Shown here: piece after piece, positions 16,919 through 25,849 of the stretch
Numbering within the stretch: position 1 is the first letter of the stretch
How the letters are laid out: each line of letters begins with the position of its first letter
Assembly: GCF_020165495.1 (NCBI RefSeq)
Contig: NZ_JAIUIE010000001.1
Span: 1,054,001-1,118,000, forward strand
DNA from: Mesorhizobium sp. BR1-1-16
GTDB taxonomy: Bacteria > Pseudomonadota > Alphaproteobacteria > Rhizobiales > Kaistiaceae
Reading direction: 5' to 3'
Length of the DNA stretch: 64,000 nucleotides
Made by a program: the position numbers and the translations under genes
Notes under the pieces: model-generated
What the model saw: the letters and a program-made list of their open reading frames with translations, nothing else
Told to the model about the DNA's origin: nothing
Database searches by the model: none

Positions 16919-19406
16919 GGCGCCCGTCGAGGCAGCCGGTCATGACGGCGCCGGCGTGGATGGCCGGAGCGCAAGCAAGGTGCGCCGGATCGCCCCTTCG
17001 AACCATGCCGGCGAACGCGACGCCGATGCCATGGCCGCACGGGTCGTGACGCGTTTTGACAGCAGACCGGTTGCGTCGCCGGGGCAGGCTTCGCCCGGAC
17101 CCGTTACAGGCGAACCTGCACCGCCCCTCGTAGAAACTGTGCTCGGCCAATCGGGGCAGGCATTGGACCGGCAGGCGCGCGGCTTTCTCGAGCCGCGTTT
17201 CGGGCGCGACTTTTCGAACGTCCGTATCCACAACGATCAGACCGCGCATGGCTCTGCGGCCGCGATCGGCGCGCGCGCCTTCACCAGCGGCGACCACGTG
17301 GTTTTCGGCAGGGGCCAGTGGCGGCCTGACACGGCGCAGGGCCTTCATCTGTTGGCTCACGAACTCGCGCATGGCGCGGGGAAGGGCACCGGTGACCGGC
17401 GCACGGTATGGCGCAAGTCGACGCTCGACATCAGCGACTTCGACGCCGGCTCCTTCACCGACGCGTCGCTTCTCGCCTACCTGACCAAGCTGCGCAGCGC
17501 GAAAGTGATCGAGGATAAGGGCGACAGCGACGACAAGGCGCGCGGTGTCGTTCGAAAATGGGTGCAGGGCGGCGACGATTTCGTGCTGGAGCCGGAGCTG
17601 AAGGTTCTGCTGATCAGAGAAATGCAGTCGGGCTTCACAGGCGATGACGACGAGCGTGCCATCCTCAACCTGCTGGAAAAGAGCGCGCGTCCGGATGTTG
17701 AGGCGATGTTCGGGCCAGGCCAGCTCGATCCGGAAGACCTCGACGACGATTTCCACGGCGCGGAAGAGGACGCGTTGCGCGCCTTCTATGATCGTCTGTT
17801 CATCGGCGGCCGCAAGGCAGCGCTCGACAACAAGGTCAGTGGTTTCGCGGCTGTCGCCGACAAGTCGCTCGCGCCAGCCTATGTCTATGCCGATTTGCGC
17901 GCGTTGATCGACGAACGGTTCGCACGTATGGCCCTGATCGTCCGCGACCGGCCCGTGCAGGACCGCGATGCTCTGATCGACGATTTTGCCCGCGCCGAAT
18001 CCGGCCAACTGCAGGCGCAGCTGGCGTTGCTATCCTCCGCCGACCAGGCGCTCGCCGGCCGGGACATGTCGCGGGACCGGGCAAGGAAGGACGCTCAGTC
18101 GAGCGCCATCGACAGCGACATCGCCAAGGCGCCGACACAGGCAGAGAAGGATACTCTCGGCCGCCGTAAGATGTTGCTGCAGGGCGAAGTCCTGCTACTC
18201 GATCTTTCGCTGCAGGCCGCGTTCCGCGATGTTGCGATGGCCGCCCCTTCGGCGAAGGCTGCCTTCCAGAACCTGGCCACGCCACTCGATGCCGCGACCA
18301 AGAAGGCCGCCAATGAGGCCATCGCTCCTCAGACGACGGCGTCGATCGAGGCAGAGGCCAAAGGTGTTGCGGTGCCGCCCGCGCCGGTCTTCAAGCCGGG
18401 TCCGCTTCCGGGCGAGACCGACACCTATGAAGACAAGATCAAGAAGCGCATCCCGGGGCTCATAAAGGCGCACCATGACGCGCAGGCGAAGTCCCGCACC
18501 GAAGTCGAGCACAAAGACCCGACCAAAAGCCGGTCGATGAACGACATGCAGGTGGTTGCCAACCAGGCCAAGGACGAGGTCGACCTGGTATTCGGCCACC
18601 TCTACGACGCGTCGAAGTTCAAGGCATTCCAGGGCGACAAGCGCACGCCCTCGGGTGTGCTGACCAAAAAGGGTAATCTGCGCGACGTGTGGCAGGTCGA
18701 GCAGGATCGCCGGAAGGCCAATCCGCAATATGAAAAGGCGAGCGCCAAGTTCTGGCTGTTCTATCTCATCCAGAACGACAATGACGCGTCGGCCCCGGAC
18801 AGTGTCGCGAACACGAACACGGCGCATGACGCGTCGCCATCCTTCGGCGATGACTCCGTCGCTCTCAACGACGAGGCGAAGGCTATCCGCAAAGTCGGCG
18901 ATCCCTTCGTCATCTCGGACAAGCGACAGCTGTTCGAGATCGGCCGCGGCTGGGACGCCTTCCAGCAGGGTGGCGACATCTTCATCCAGCTGTTCAAGAA
19001 TGCCAGCCCTGTCGCCGACCGGGTATTCCTGTGGGACATGTACTTCGTGCTGATGCACGAATACCTGCACAAGCTCGCGGCCAAGGCCTATCACGACTAC
19101 GCGGATGATCTCGGCGGCGAGCACAGCACCCAGGGCAACACGCTCATCGAAGGCGTCGACTCGCTGCTGACGGAGATCGCCTGGTCGAGTGCCGTGCAGC
19201 ATGCTGGAACACCGGAGGTCCGCGGCAAGGTGGAACCTGACGCCGTCAAGGCAGGGCTGCCATTCGATATCAACCTCCTGCCGAAGGTCCCCCATCGCCG
19301 CTACGCGAACTATGAGAATGCCGTCCGCCTCGCGGGCGTCGTCGGCATCCATAATCTCTATGCCGCCTATTTCCAGGGCCGCATCGATCTCATCGGAGGT
19401 CCATGA
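16905..19406 (+). CDS. DUF4157 (eCIS core domain) protein with C-terminal metallopeptidase-like domain; candidate effector
   Basis: ATG 16905 follows GGGAGG and gives 833 residues. Residues 1-80 are low-complexity; about 85-165 hold the DUF4157 eCIS core domain with FGRDFSNVRIHNDQTAHGSAAAIGARAFTSGDHVVF and HELAH at 152-156. Residues 200-480 are mostly helical and charged. The C-terminus carries a second zinc motif, HEYLH (718-722), with EGVDSLLTE (Glu749) 27 residues later, the gluzincin spacing. DUF4157 is strongly associated with eCIS cargo proteins, so the C-terminus may be a toxin or a processing protease. It could instead be a structural or tape-measure-like protein. A longer upstream frame from 16677 overlaps the small gene and is rejected. 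Confidence 0.85.
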   Translation: MASTRAPVEAAGHDGAGVDGRSASKVRRIAPSNHAGERDADAMAARVVTRFDSRPVASPGQASPGPVTGEPAPPLVETVLGQSGQALDRQARGFLEPRFGRDFSNVRIHNDQTAHGSAAAIGARAFTSGDHVVFGRGQWRPDTAQGLHLLAHELAHGAGKGTGDRRTVWRKSTLDISDFDAGSFTDASLLAYLTKLRSAKVIEDKGDSDDKARGVVRKWVQGGDDFVLEPELKVLLIREMQSGFTGDDDERAILNLLEKSARPDVEAMFGPGQLDPEDLDDDFHGAEEDALRAFYDRLFIGGRKAALDNKVSGFAAVADKSLAPAYVYADLRALIDERFARMALIVRDRPVQDRDALIDDFARAESGQLQAQLALLSSADQALAGRDMSRDRARKDAQSSAIDSDIAKAPTQAEKDTLGRRKMLLQGEVLLLDLSLQAAFRDVAMAAPSAKAAFQNLATPLDAATKKAANEAIAPQTTASIEAEAKGVAVPPAPVFKPGPLPGETDTYEDKIKKRIPGLIKAHHDAQAKSRTEVEHKDPTKSRSMNDMQVVANQAKDEVDLVFGHLYDASKFKAFQGDKRTPSGVLTKKGNLRDVWQVEQDRRKANPQYEKASAKFWLFYLIQNDNDASAPDSVANTNTAHDASPSFGDDSVALNDEAKAIRKVGDPFVISDKRQLFEIGRGWDAFQQGGDIFIQLFKNASPVADRVFLWDMYFVLMHEYLHKLAAKAYHDYADDLGGEHSTQGNTLIEGVDSLLTEIAWSSAVQHAGTPEVRGKVEPDAVKAGLPFDINLLPKVPHRRYANYENAVRLAGVVGIHNLYAAYFQGRIDLIGGP

Positions 19407-19921
19407 TGGCTGGCCGGGCTCCTGACGGATCGTGCGCCGATGCGGTGCGGGCGCTGCTGGACGGCCGCTGGGAAGGCTGGGCCGGTCTCCCGGCAGATTG
19501 TTCGCTCGTCGCGCTCGATCGGAGCTTTGGAGGTTCTACCGAACTCGACCATCAGGCGGTTCTCGGCGATGGCACGCAGTGCATACGAGCAGCGCTGGAG
19601 ACCGCGCCGGTCGTGGTTTGGCATACGGGCGGCCGGCCGCTCCTCGTTGAATGCGACCTCACGAGCCGTCCGCGTCCCGCGCCTGAAGCGGGCGACGGCC
19701 GGGTCGTCCGCCTCGATGTCGTCTGGGGCGCTTCGGTTATCGAAGGTGGGGAGATCGTGATGCCGGATCGCGGCCTCGCGATCATCGCCGCGCCCCAAGG
19801 CGACGCCGTCGGATGTCTCGGCTTCGAGCCGATGCCGATCGAACGATATCTCGCGACACGGCGGCCGCGAATGACACTGCCGCGTCCACAGCCCCAGCCG
19901 GTCAGGATCACAAAGCCATGA
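19403..19921 (+). CDS. eCIS-associated hypothetical protein
   Basis: The 172-residue protein overlaps both neighbours by 4 bp, so it belongs to the operon. It contains GSCADAVRALLDGRW near the N-terminus, a central beta-rich part (VVRLDVVWGASVIEGGEIVMPDRGLAIIAAP) and a basic proline-rich tail (RRPRMTLPRPQPQPVRI). No family recognised. Following directly after the putative effector, it could be its partner or chaperone, but nothing in the sequence proves that. Confidence 0.6.
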   Translation: MMAGRAPDGSCADAVRALLDGRWEGWAGLPADCSLVALDRSFGGSTELDHQAVLGDGTQCIRAALETAPVVVWHTGGRPLLVECDLTSRPRPAPEAGDGRVVRLDVVWGASVIEGGEIVMPDRGLAIIAAPQGDAVGCLGFEPMPIERYLATRRPRMTLPRPQPQPVRITKP

Positions 19922-20577
19922 GCCTCAGCACCTCCCCGAGGCTGATCAAAGGCGGGCTGATCGTGCTGGCCCCCGGCGGTGGCGCTGTGCGCAACATCAT
20001 CACGCTGCAGTACAATTCCGATCAGCTGCAGATGAGCTACGCGGTGCAGGGCGTCGGCGGCGATGGTGGCGGCGAGCGGGCGCAGCCCTTCCGCCTGAAG
20101 GGACCGGCGGTCGAGACCATCAAGCTCGAGGCCGAGATCGATGCCACCGATCAGCTCGCGTTTCCGAACGAGAACCCGGTTGTCACGGCGTCCGGCATTG
20201 TGCCGCAGCTCGCGGTCCTCGAAGCGCTGATCAATCCGAGCGTCAGCGAATTGCTGACCGTGGCGGCGCAGGCGGCCGGTGGCACGCTGGAGATATTGCC
20301 GCCGGAAGCGCCGCTGGTGCTGTTCGTCTGGGGCAAGAACCGTGTCGCGCCGGTGCGCGTGAGCGAGATCTCGGTGACCGAGGAGGCGTTCGATCCAGCG
20401 CTGAACCCGATCCGCGCCAAGGTGAGCCTCGGACTTCGTGTCATGACCACTGACGATCTCGGCTTCACGCATCGCGGCGGCACAATGTTCCTGAGCTATC
20501 TGCGCAACCGCGAGGCGCTCGCGCAGTCGGCAGGCCGGGCGGCGCTCTCCGCCCTCGGCCTCAGCAGCCTGCCATGA
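19918..20577 (+). CDS. eCIS tube-adaptor/hub protein (Afp7-like, CIS_tube family)
   Basis: The 219-residue protein reads RLIKGGLIVLAPGGGAVRNIITLQYNSDQLQMSY near its start, the signature of the Afp7-type family (contractile injection system tube protein domain), followed by the conserved LKGPAVETIKLEAEIDATDQL. In the solved particles this protein links the tube to the spike and often carries or neighbours a LysM fold. Here the LysM-like part is a separate gene at 20590. ATG 19918 gives an ATGA overlap; an in-frame ATG upstream at 19813 lies within the preceding gene and is rejected. Confidence 0.87.
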   Translation: MSLSTSPRLIKGGLIVLAPGGGAVRNIITLQYNSDQLQMSYAVQGVGGDGGGERAQPFRLKGPAVETIKLEAEIDATDQLAFPNENPVVTASGIVPQLAVLEALINPSVSELLTVAAQAAGGTLEILPPEAPLVLFVWGKNRVAPVRVSEISVTEEAFDPALNPIRAKVSLGLRVMTTDDLGFTHRGGTMFLSYLRNREALAQSAGRAALSALGLSSLP

Positions 20578-20589
20578 GGAGAATGCGAC

Positions 20590-20940
20590 ATGAGCGTTGA
20601 TCCCATCCAGGCGCTGATCGATGCCGGCGCCATCCCGTCCGAAACCTTCGGCCCGGACAGCCGCTATGCCGGCGTTCCGCTGGCCCTCTATCGGCGTCAT
20701 CCGGACGACGAGGGCGTGCCCTTCGTGCGCCGACGCTTCATTCCGCAGCGCCGCGAGGTGACGGCCATGGTCGAGCACACGGTGCGCAGCGGCGACCGGC
20801 CCGATCTGCTGGCGGCAATGGCCTTCGGCAATCCCGAACTCTATTGGCGGATCGCCGACGCCAATGCCGTGACCGATCCGCTCGAGCTGACCGACGAGCT
20901 CGGCGAGCACGTGATCATTCCCAATCCACCCGGGTTCTAG
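20590..20940 (+). CDS. LysM-like baseplate protein
   Basis: The 116-residue protein ends with a LysM-like fold pattern (EHTVRSGDRPDLLAAMAFGNPELYWRIADANAV ... LGEHVIIPNPP), as in P2 gpX and T4 gp53-type baseplate proteins. Residues 1-60 (SRYAGVPLALYRRHPDDEGVPFVRRRFIPQ) form a short extension common in this group. It lies between the Afp7-like and gpD-like genes, consistent with a role in the baseplate hub rather than in cell-wall binding. Confidence 0.8.
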   Translation: MSVDPIQALIDAGAIPSETFGPDSRYAGVPLALYRRHPDDEGVPFVRRRFIPQRREVTAMVEHTVRSGDRPDLLAAMAFGNPELYWRIADANAVTDPLELTDELGEHVIIPNPPGF

Positions 20941-20952
20941 AGGAGAAGGCTC

Positions 20953-22077
20953 GTGCTGTCAGGCGTCCAGCTCTCGCTCCGCATCGGCCCAGTGCCGATC
21001 GCCGCGCCGCGCGAAGTCACCGACGCCCTGATCTCGGTCAAGGTGATGGATGGCTCGGGCGGAACGCAGAGCGGATTCGAGATGGTCTTCGAGCTGCCAT
21101 TGCGCTCGCCGCTGCGGACACTCTTCCTTCTGACCGGCGGGACGGGTTCGCTGCCACTGATGCGCGTCGTTCTCATCGTCACGATGAGCGGCATCGCCCA
21201 GTCGATCGTCGATGGCGTCGTGACGAATGTCGAGACCCAGCCCGGCGAGGGCGGCGTTTCGCGCCTCGTCGTCAAGGGCAAGGACCTGTCGGCGCTGATG
21301 GACATCATCGAGATACCCGGCCTGCCATTTCCGGCCATGCCGCCTTCGGCGCGGGTACTGCTGATCCTGGCCAAATATGCGGTGCTCGGCGTCATACCGA
21401 TGGTGATCCCGAGCCTTGCCGACATTCCGCCTCTGCCGATCCAGCAGATCCCGGCGCAGCGCGGCAGCGACTATGCCTATGTGAAGAAGCTGGCCGAGCG
21501 GGTCGGCTATGTCTTCTATCTCGAGCCGGGGTCGCCCGGCACGTCGAAGGCCTATTGGGGGCCGGAGATCAGGGTAGGGGCGCCGCAGCCGGCGCTGACC
21601 ACCAGCATGGACGCGCAGACCAATGTCGAGCAGCTCTCCTTCAATTTCGACAAGGAGAAGAAGAAGCTGCCGATCGTCTTTTTCCAGGAGGCGGTCAGCA
21701 AGGCGCCGATCCCGGTACCGATTCCGGACGTGACGCCGCTCAATCCGCCCCTCGGCGTGGTGCCACCGCTGCCGCCAACGATCGTCAAGCTGGACGATAC
21801 GGCCCATATGTCGGCGCCGGATGCGCTGATGGCGGGCCTCGCTTATGCCGGCCAGAACAGCGACTCGGTCTTCGGCACCGGCAAGCTCGATGTCGCCCGA
21901 TATGGCCGGCTGCTGAAATCGCGCCGCCTCGTCGGCGTCCGCGGCGCCGGCCTGCCGTTCAATGGGCTCTACTACGTCAAGAGCGTCACCCACGAGATCG
22001 AACGCGGCTCCTACAAGCAGAGCTTCTCGCTCGCCCGCAACGCGCTGATCTCGACCTTTCCGACGGTGCCGACATGA
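20953..22077 (+). CDS. eCIS baseplate hub protein (phage late control gpD-like)
   Basis: The 374-residue protein is a gpD/gp27-type hub: MLSGVQLSLRIGPVPIAAPREVTDALISVKVMDG at the start, RLVVKGKDLSALMDI in the middle and FNGLYYVKSVTHEIERGSYKQSFSLARNAL at the end, a typical gpD close. GTG 20953 follows AGAGGAGAAGG, an excellent ribosome site. The hub trimer joins the hexameric tube to the trimeric spike. In Afp8 the hub and spike are fused; here the spike is encoded separately by the next gene, overlapping by 4 bp. Confidence 0.9.
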   Translation: MLSGVQLSLRIGPVPIAAPREVTDALISVKVMDGSGGTQSGFEMVFELPLRSPLRTLFLLTGGTGSLPLMRVVLIVTMSGIAQSIVDGVVTNVETQPGEGGVSRLVVKGKDLSALMDIIEIPGLPFPAMPPSARVLLILAKYAVLGVIPMVIPSLADIPPLPIQQIPAQRGSDYAYVKKLAERVGYVFYLEPGSPGTSKAYWGPEIRVGAPQPALTTSMDAQTNVEQLSFNFDKEKKKLPIVFFQEAVSKAPIPVPIPDVTPLNPPLGVVPPLPPTIVKLDDTAHMSAPDALMAGLAYAGQNSDSVFGTGKLDVARYGRLLKSRRLVGVRGAGLPFNGLYYVKSVTHEIERGSYKQSFSLARNALISTFPTVPT

Positions 22078-22589
22078 CCTCCGACAGCCCGCTCTACGGC
22101 AAATATCGCGGCACCGTGATCAACAATGTCGATCCGATGCAGATCGGGCGCATCCAGGCAATGGTGCCCGACGTGACCGGTTTTGTGCCGAGCACATGGG
22201 CGATGCCCTGCCTGCCGCTGGCCGGGATCAACAGCGGCGTTTTCACCGTTCCCGTCATCGGCTCCGGCGTCTGGATCGAGTTCGAGCGTGGCGATCCGGA
22301 TTATCCGATCTGGGTCGGCGGCTATTGGGGCAGCGCCGCCGAGGTGCCGGTCCTGGCGCATACGGTGCCGCCCGGCGTCTGCGGCATCACGCTGCAGACG
22401 ACGCTGAAGAACGGCATCGTCGTCAGCGACGTGCCTGGCCCGACCGGCGGCATCATGATCCAGACCACCACCGGCGCGATGATCTCGGTCAGCGACACCG
22501 GCATCATCATCTCCAATGGCAAGGGCGCGATCATCAGCATGACCGGGCCGACGGTCGACGTGAATGTCGGTGCGCTGACGGTCGTCTAG
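22074..22589 (+). CDS. eCIS spike protein (gp5/gpV-like OB-fold with beta-helix)
   Basis: Residues 1-100 form the OB-fold of baseplate spike proteins (YGKYRGTVINNVDPMQIGRIQAMVPDV ... VWIEFERGDPDYPIWVGGYWG). The remaining residues are a short beta-prism repeat (GIVVSDVPGPTGGIMIQTTTGAMISVSDTGIIIS), 171 residues in all. It forms the trimeric needle at the tip, capped by the PAAR-like protein encoded next. The much longer open frame upstream of 22074 is a shadow of the hub gene. Confidence 0.92.
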   Translation: MTSDSPLYGKYRGTVINNVDPMQIGRIQAMVPDVTGFVPSTWAMPCLPLAGINSGVFTVPVIGSGVWIEFERGDPDYPIWVGGYWGSAAEVPVLAHTVPPGVCGITLQTTLKNGIVVSDVPGPTGGIMIQTTTGAMISVSDTGIIISNGKGAIISMTGPTVDVNVGALTVV

Positions 22590-22605
22590 CGAGGAGCGAT
22601 AAGCC

Positions 22606-22923
22606 ATGCCAGCACCCATCCTGCATCTCGGCGCCACGGTCCTCTGCAGCCATGCCGGGCAGGCGACGCCGCTGTCGCCATTCCCCCGGGTCCTGTTGTC
22701 GGGCCAGCCAGCCGTGACGATCGCCTCGCCCTATGCTGTGGCGGGCTGCACGCTCGCTGCGGTGCCATCGCCGCCCTGCGTCACCGGCCAGTGGCTGGTC
22801 GGCGCAGTCCGCGTGATGGCCGGCGGCGTGCCGGTCGCCACGATGACCGGATCATCCACCTGCATTCCGACCGGCGCGCCGATGATGCCGGTCGTGGCGC
22901 AGACCCGCGTCCTGGCGACGTGA
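22606..22923 (+). CDS. PAAR-like spike-tip protein (Pvc10/Afp10-like)
   Basis: The 105-residue protein (MPAPILHLGATVLCSHAGQATPLSPFPRVLLSGQPAVTIA...) matches the small PAAR-like tip proteins of eCIS. It carries cysteines and histidines (CSHAG, GCTLAAV, PPCVTG, STCIPTG) that may bind a metal at the tip. It sharpens the spike and could carry effectors. GAGCGATAAGCC precedes ATG. It sits between the spike and gp25 genes, as expected. Confidence 0.85.
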   Translation: MPAPILHLGATVLCSHAGQATPLSPFPRVLLSGQPAVTIASPYAVAGCTLAAVPSPPCVTGQWLVGAVRVMAGGVPVATMTGSSTCIPTGAPMMPVVAQTRVLAT

Positions 22924-22934
22924 GGAGGCGGGCC

Positions 22935-23303
22935 ATGCAGACGCTCGACTATCCCTATCGCTTCTCCAGCCTCGGGCGCACCGCCGTCACGGACCGGGAC
23001 GAACACATTCGCGACCTGATCGAGCAGGTGCTGTTCACCGCGCCCGGCGAGCGCGTCATGCGCCCGGATTTCGGGGCTGGGCTGCTGGCGTTGGTCTTCG
23101 AACCCAATAGCAGTGCGCTGGCAGCGGCGACGCAGATGCTGGTTCAGAGCTCGCTGCAACTGCATCTGGCGCATCTCATCGCGGTTCAGGCGGTCGAGGT
23201 GATCAATGACGACGCCGCGCTGCGCATCGATGTCAGCTATGCGGTCCTTCTCGACCAGTCGCTCCACCAGGCGAGCTTCACGGCTCCGGGAGGCGCGCGA
23301 TGA
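22935..23303 (+). CDS. Baseplate wedge protein gp25/GPW family
   Basis: The 122-residue protein has the gp25/lysozyme-like wedge core: VTDRDEHIRDLIEQVLFTAPGERVMRPDFGAGLLALVFEPN. ATG 22935 follows GAGGAGGCGGGCC; an in-frame start at 22791 would overlap the PAAR gene and is rejected. gp25 nucleates sheath assembly on the baseplate. It overlaps the first baseplate J gene by 4 bp. Confidence 0.93.
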   Translation: MQTLDYPYRFSSLGRTAVTDRDEHIRDLIEQVLFTAPGERVMRPDFGAGLLALVFEPNSSALAAATQMLVQSSLQLHLAHLIAVQAVEVINDDAALRIDVSYAVLLDQSLHQASFTAPGGAR

Positions 23304-25849
23304 TCTATCATTGCTGCGATCAGCGGCGACTGGACGTCATCCGCAATCTCGGGTCAGCCAACGGCATCGATTTTGTCGAGGTGCTCGATCGCGCGGCACC
23401 GCCGGGCGCGCCGCGCCAGCAGACACTGTTCGTGCGGCTGCTCCGCAGCGGCTTCGCGCTCAATCCGGCGAACCTGACGATCAGCGGCGGTGAACGCATT
23501 CCGGAGGTCGGCATCCTCTGGTGCGCGCCAGCCAGCGCGCTCCCTGCGGAGGCGGAGGCAGGACTTGCCGACAGCGTCTCCGAGCCGAACCTGACATTGG
23601 TCGTGCGCACCGACAGCGCCGGCGACTTCTCGCAATATACCCTCAGCATCGTCAGCGGGCTCGGCAGCGAGCTGCCGCACCCCGATTTCGATCCGCGCCT
23701 CGCATCGATCGAATTCTCGTTCAAGGTCGAGTGTCCTGCGGATTTCGATTGCGCCGACACGACTGTCTGCGCCCCAGAAGTCCTGCCGAACCCACAGATC
23801 GACTATCTGGCAAAGGACTATCAGGGCTTCCGTCGCCTGATGCTGGATCGCCTTGCTCTGCTGATCCCAGGCTGGACCGAGCGCTCGGCGGCTGATCTCG
23901 GCGTCACTTTGGTAGAGCTGCTCGCCTATGCCGCCGACAATCTCTCCTACCGGCAGGACGCGATCGCCAACGAGGCGTATCTCGCCACCGCGCGCCAGCG
24001 CATCTCGGTGCGCCGCCACGCCCGTCTGGTCGATTATCCGATGCATGAGGGCTGCAACGCCCGCGCCTTCGTCCAGGTCAACGTCAATGGCGCGCTGCGT
24101 CAGCTCGAAAAGGGCACACAGCTTCTGACCCGTATCCCTGACCTCGCGACGATCGTCACGCCTGACGGTCCAGAGCATCGCGACGCGCTCATGGCGGGCG
24201 CTCTGGTGTTCGAGACAGCGCACCGAGCCGACCGGCTCGACGAGCGGCTGGAGACGCTGTCCTTCTATGCCTGGGGCGATGGCGGATGCTGCCTGCCACG
24301 CGGCGCCACATTCGCCACCTTGCGCGGCGACCTCTCTGAACTGCTTCGCCCCGGCGATATTCTGATCTTCGAGGAGGTTGTGAGTCCGACGACATTCATC
24401 GAGGGCGATGCGGATCGGGCCCATCGATGCGCGGTGAGACTGACCCGGGTCGAGGGGTCGGAAGACCCGTCAGGCGGGCTCTTCGAGGATCCGCCGGTTG
24501 ATCAGGCGGTCGCGGTCACCGAGATCGGTTGGGATCCCGCCGACGCGCTTCCTTTCGCGCTTTGCTTCTCCGTTCTCGAACGGCCCGGCCTCGAAATCTC
24601 GGTGGCGCGCGGTAACATTGTCATCGTCGACCACGGTCGAACCATTGTCGGTGAGGATCTCGGCGCTGTGCCGCGCGAGACCATGGCGCTCGTCTCGGCA
24701 TCGGCAGAGGGGTGCAGCTGCGACCGGCAGGAACGGCGCATGGTGCCGCCCCGATATCGCCCGGCGCTGGCCGAGGCCCCGCTCGCGCATGGCTTCGCCA
24801 TCGACGCATTGTTGCCGATGGCCGCGAACAGGCCATTCTGGCCTGCGACGTCGCTTCTCGAGATCGACCCCCGGGCCGCGACCCCTCTCATTTCCGAACT
24901 CACCGGGACGCTCGGCCTCGTCAGCGACGACTGGACAGCCTGTCGCGATCTGATGTCGAGTCAGAGCAGCGCCACCGATTTCGTGGCCGAGATGGAGGAT
25001 GGCGGGCGCGCGCGGCTGCGCTTCGGCAATGACGAGCGTGGCAAGCGGCCGGATCCCGAAACCGCCTTCACGGCAACCTACCGCGTCGGCAACGGCGCCG
25101 CCGGCAATGTCGGTGCCGAGGCGATCGCCCATGTCGTCAGCGCTGCCGCCGGTTTCGTCACCAGCGTGCGCAATCCCCTGCCGGCGGCTGGCGGTGTGGA
25201 TCCTGAAGATGTCGAGGTCGTGCGCCGGGATGCGCCCGAAGCCTTCCGGACGCAGGAGCGGGCCGTCACAGCCGCCGATTACGCTGCCGCCGCCGAGCGG
25301 CGCCCGGACGTCCAGCGCGCCGCGGCCAGCTTCCGCTGGACCGGCAGCTGGCACACCGTCTTCGTCACGCCCGACCGCTTCGGCGGCGGCGATATCGACG
25401 CGACCTATGCGGCGCGACTTCGCCGCCATCTCGAGCGCTTCCGGATGGCTGGCTACGACCTCGACGTCACCGCGCCGCGCTATGTGCCGCTGGACGTGGA
25501 ACTCCATGTCTGCGTCAAACCGGACTATTTCCGGGGCGATGTGCGCCGCGCCGTCGAAGTCGCGCTCTCCAGTGGCGTTCAGCCCAGCGGCGAGCTTGGC
25601 CATTTCCATCCCGACCGGTTCTCCTTCGGCGAGCCCGTCTATCTGAGCGGGGTGATCGCTGCCGCCCAGACGGTGGAGGGGGTCGATTCCGTCCGCGTCG
25701 ATCGCTTCCGGCGCATGGTCGACCCAGACCCGCTCTCGCTTGAGGAGGGCGTCGTCACGATCGGGGGACTCGAAATCGCCCAGCTTGCCAACAACCCGAA
25801 CTTCCGCGAGCGCGGCAGGCTGACCGTCGAAGCGGGAGGTGGCAAATGA
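23300..25849 (+). CDS. Baseplate J protein 1 (gp6/Afp11-like)
   Basis: The 849-residue protein belongs to the long putative baseplate assembly family: NPQIDYLAKDYQGFRRLMLDRLALLIPGWTERSAADLGVTLVELLAYAADNLSYRQDAIANEAYL near residues 163-230 and a gpJ-like C-terminal half (EDVEVVRRDAPEAFRTQERAVTAADYAAAAERRPDVQRA). Cysteines at 145, 151 and 157 (CPADFDCADTTVC) precede the core, with a further CSCDRQERR in the middle. It forms the baseplate wedge with the second J protein encoded next, with a 4-bp overlap. Confidence 0.92.
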   Translation: MIYHCCDQRRLDVIRNLGSANGIDFVEVLDRAAPPGAPRQQTLFVRLLRSGFALNPANLTISGGERIPEVGILWCAPASALPAEAEAGLADSVSEPNLTLVVRTDSAGDFSQYTLSIVSGLGSELPHPDFDPRLASIEFSFKVECPADFDCADTTVCAPEVLPNPQIDYLAKDYQGFRRLMLDRLALLIPGWTERSAADLGVTLVELLAYAADNLSYRQDAIANEAYLATARQRISVRRHARLVDYPMHEGCNARAFVQVNVNGALRQLEKGTQLLTRIPDLATIVTPDGPEHRDALMAGALVFETAHRADRLDERLETLSFYAWGDGGCCLPRGATFATLRGDLSELLRPGDILIFEEVVSPTTFIEGDADRAHRCAVRLTRVEGSEDPSGGLFEDPPVDQAVAVTEIGWDPADALPFALCFSVLERPGLEISVARGNIVIVDHGRTIVGEDLGAVPRETMALVSASAEGCSCDRQERRMVPPRYRPALAEAPLAHGFAIDALLPMAANRPFWPATSLLEIDPRAATPLISELTGTLGLVSDDWTACRDLMSSQSSATDFVAEMEDGGRARLRFGNDERGKRPDPETAFTATYRVGNGAAGNVGAEAIAHVVSAAAGFVTSVRNPLPAAGGVDPEDVEVVRRDAPEAFRTQERAVTAADYAAAAERRPDVQRAAASFRWTGSWHTVFVTPDRFGGGDIDATYAARLRRHLERFRMAGYDLDVTAPRYVPLDVELHVCVKPDYFRGDVRRAVEVALSSGVQPSGELGHFHPDRFSFGEPVYLSGVIAAAQTVEGVDSVRVDRFRRMVDPDPLSLEEGVVTIGGLEIAQLANNPNFRERGRLTVEAGGGK

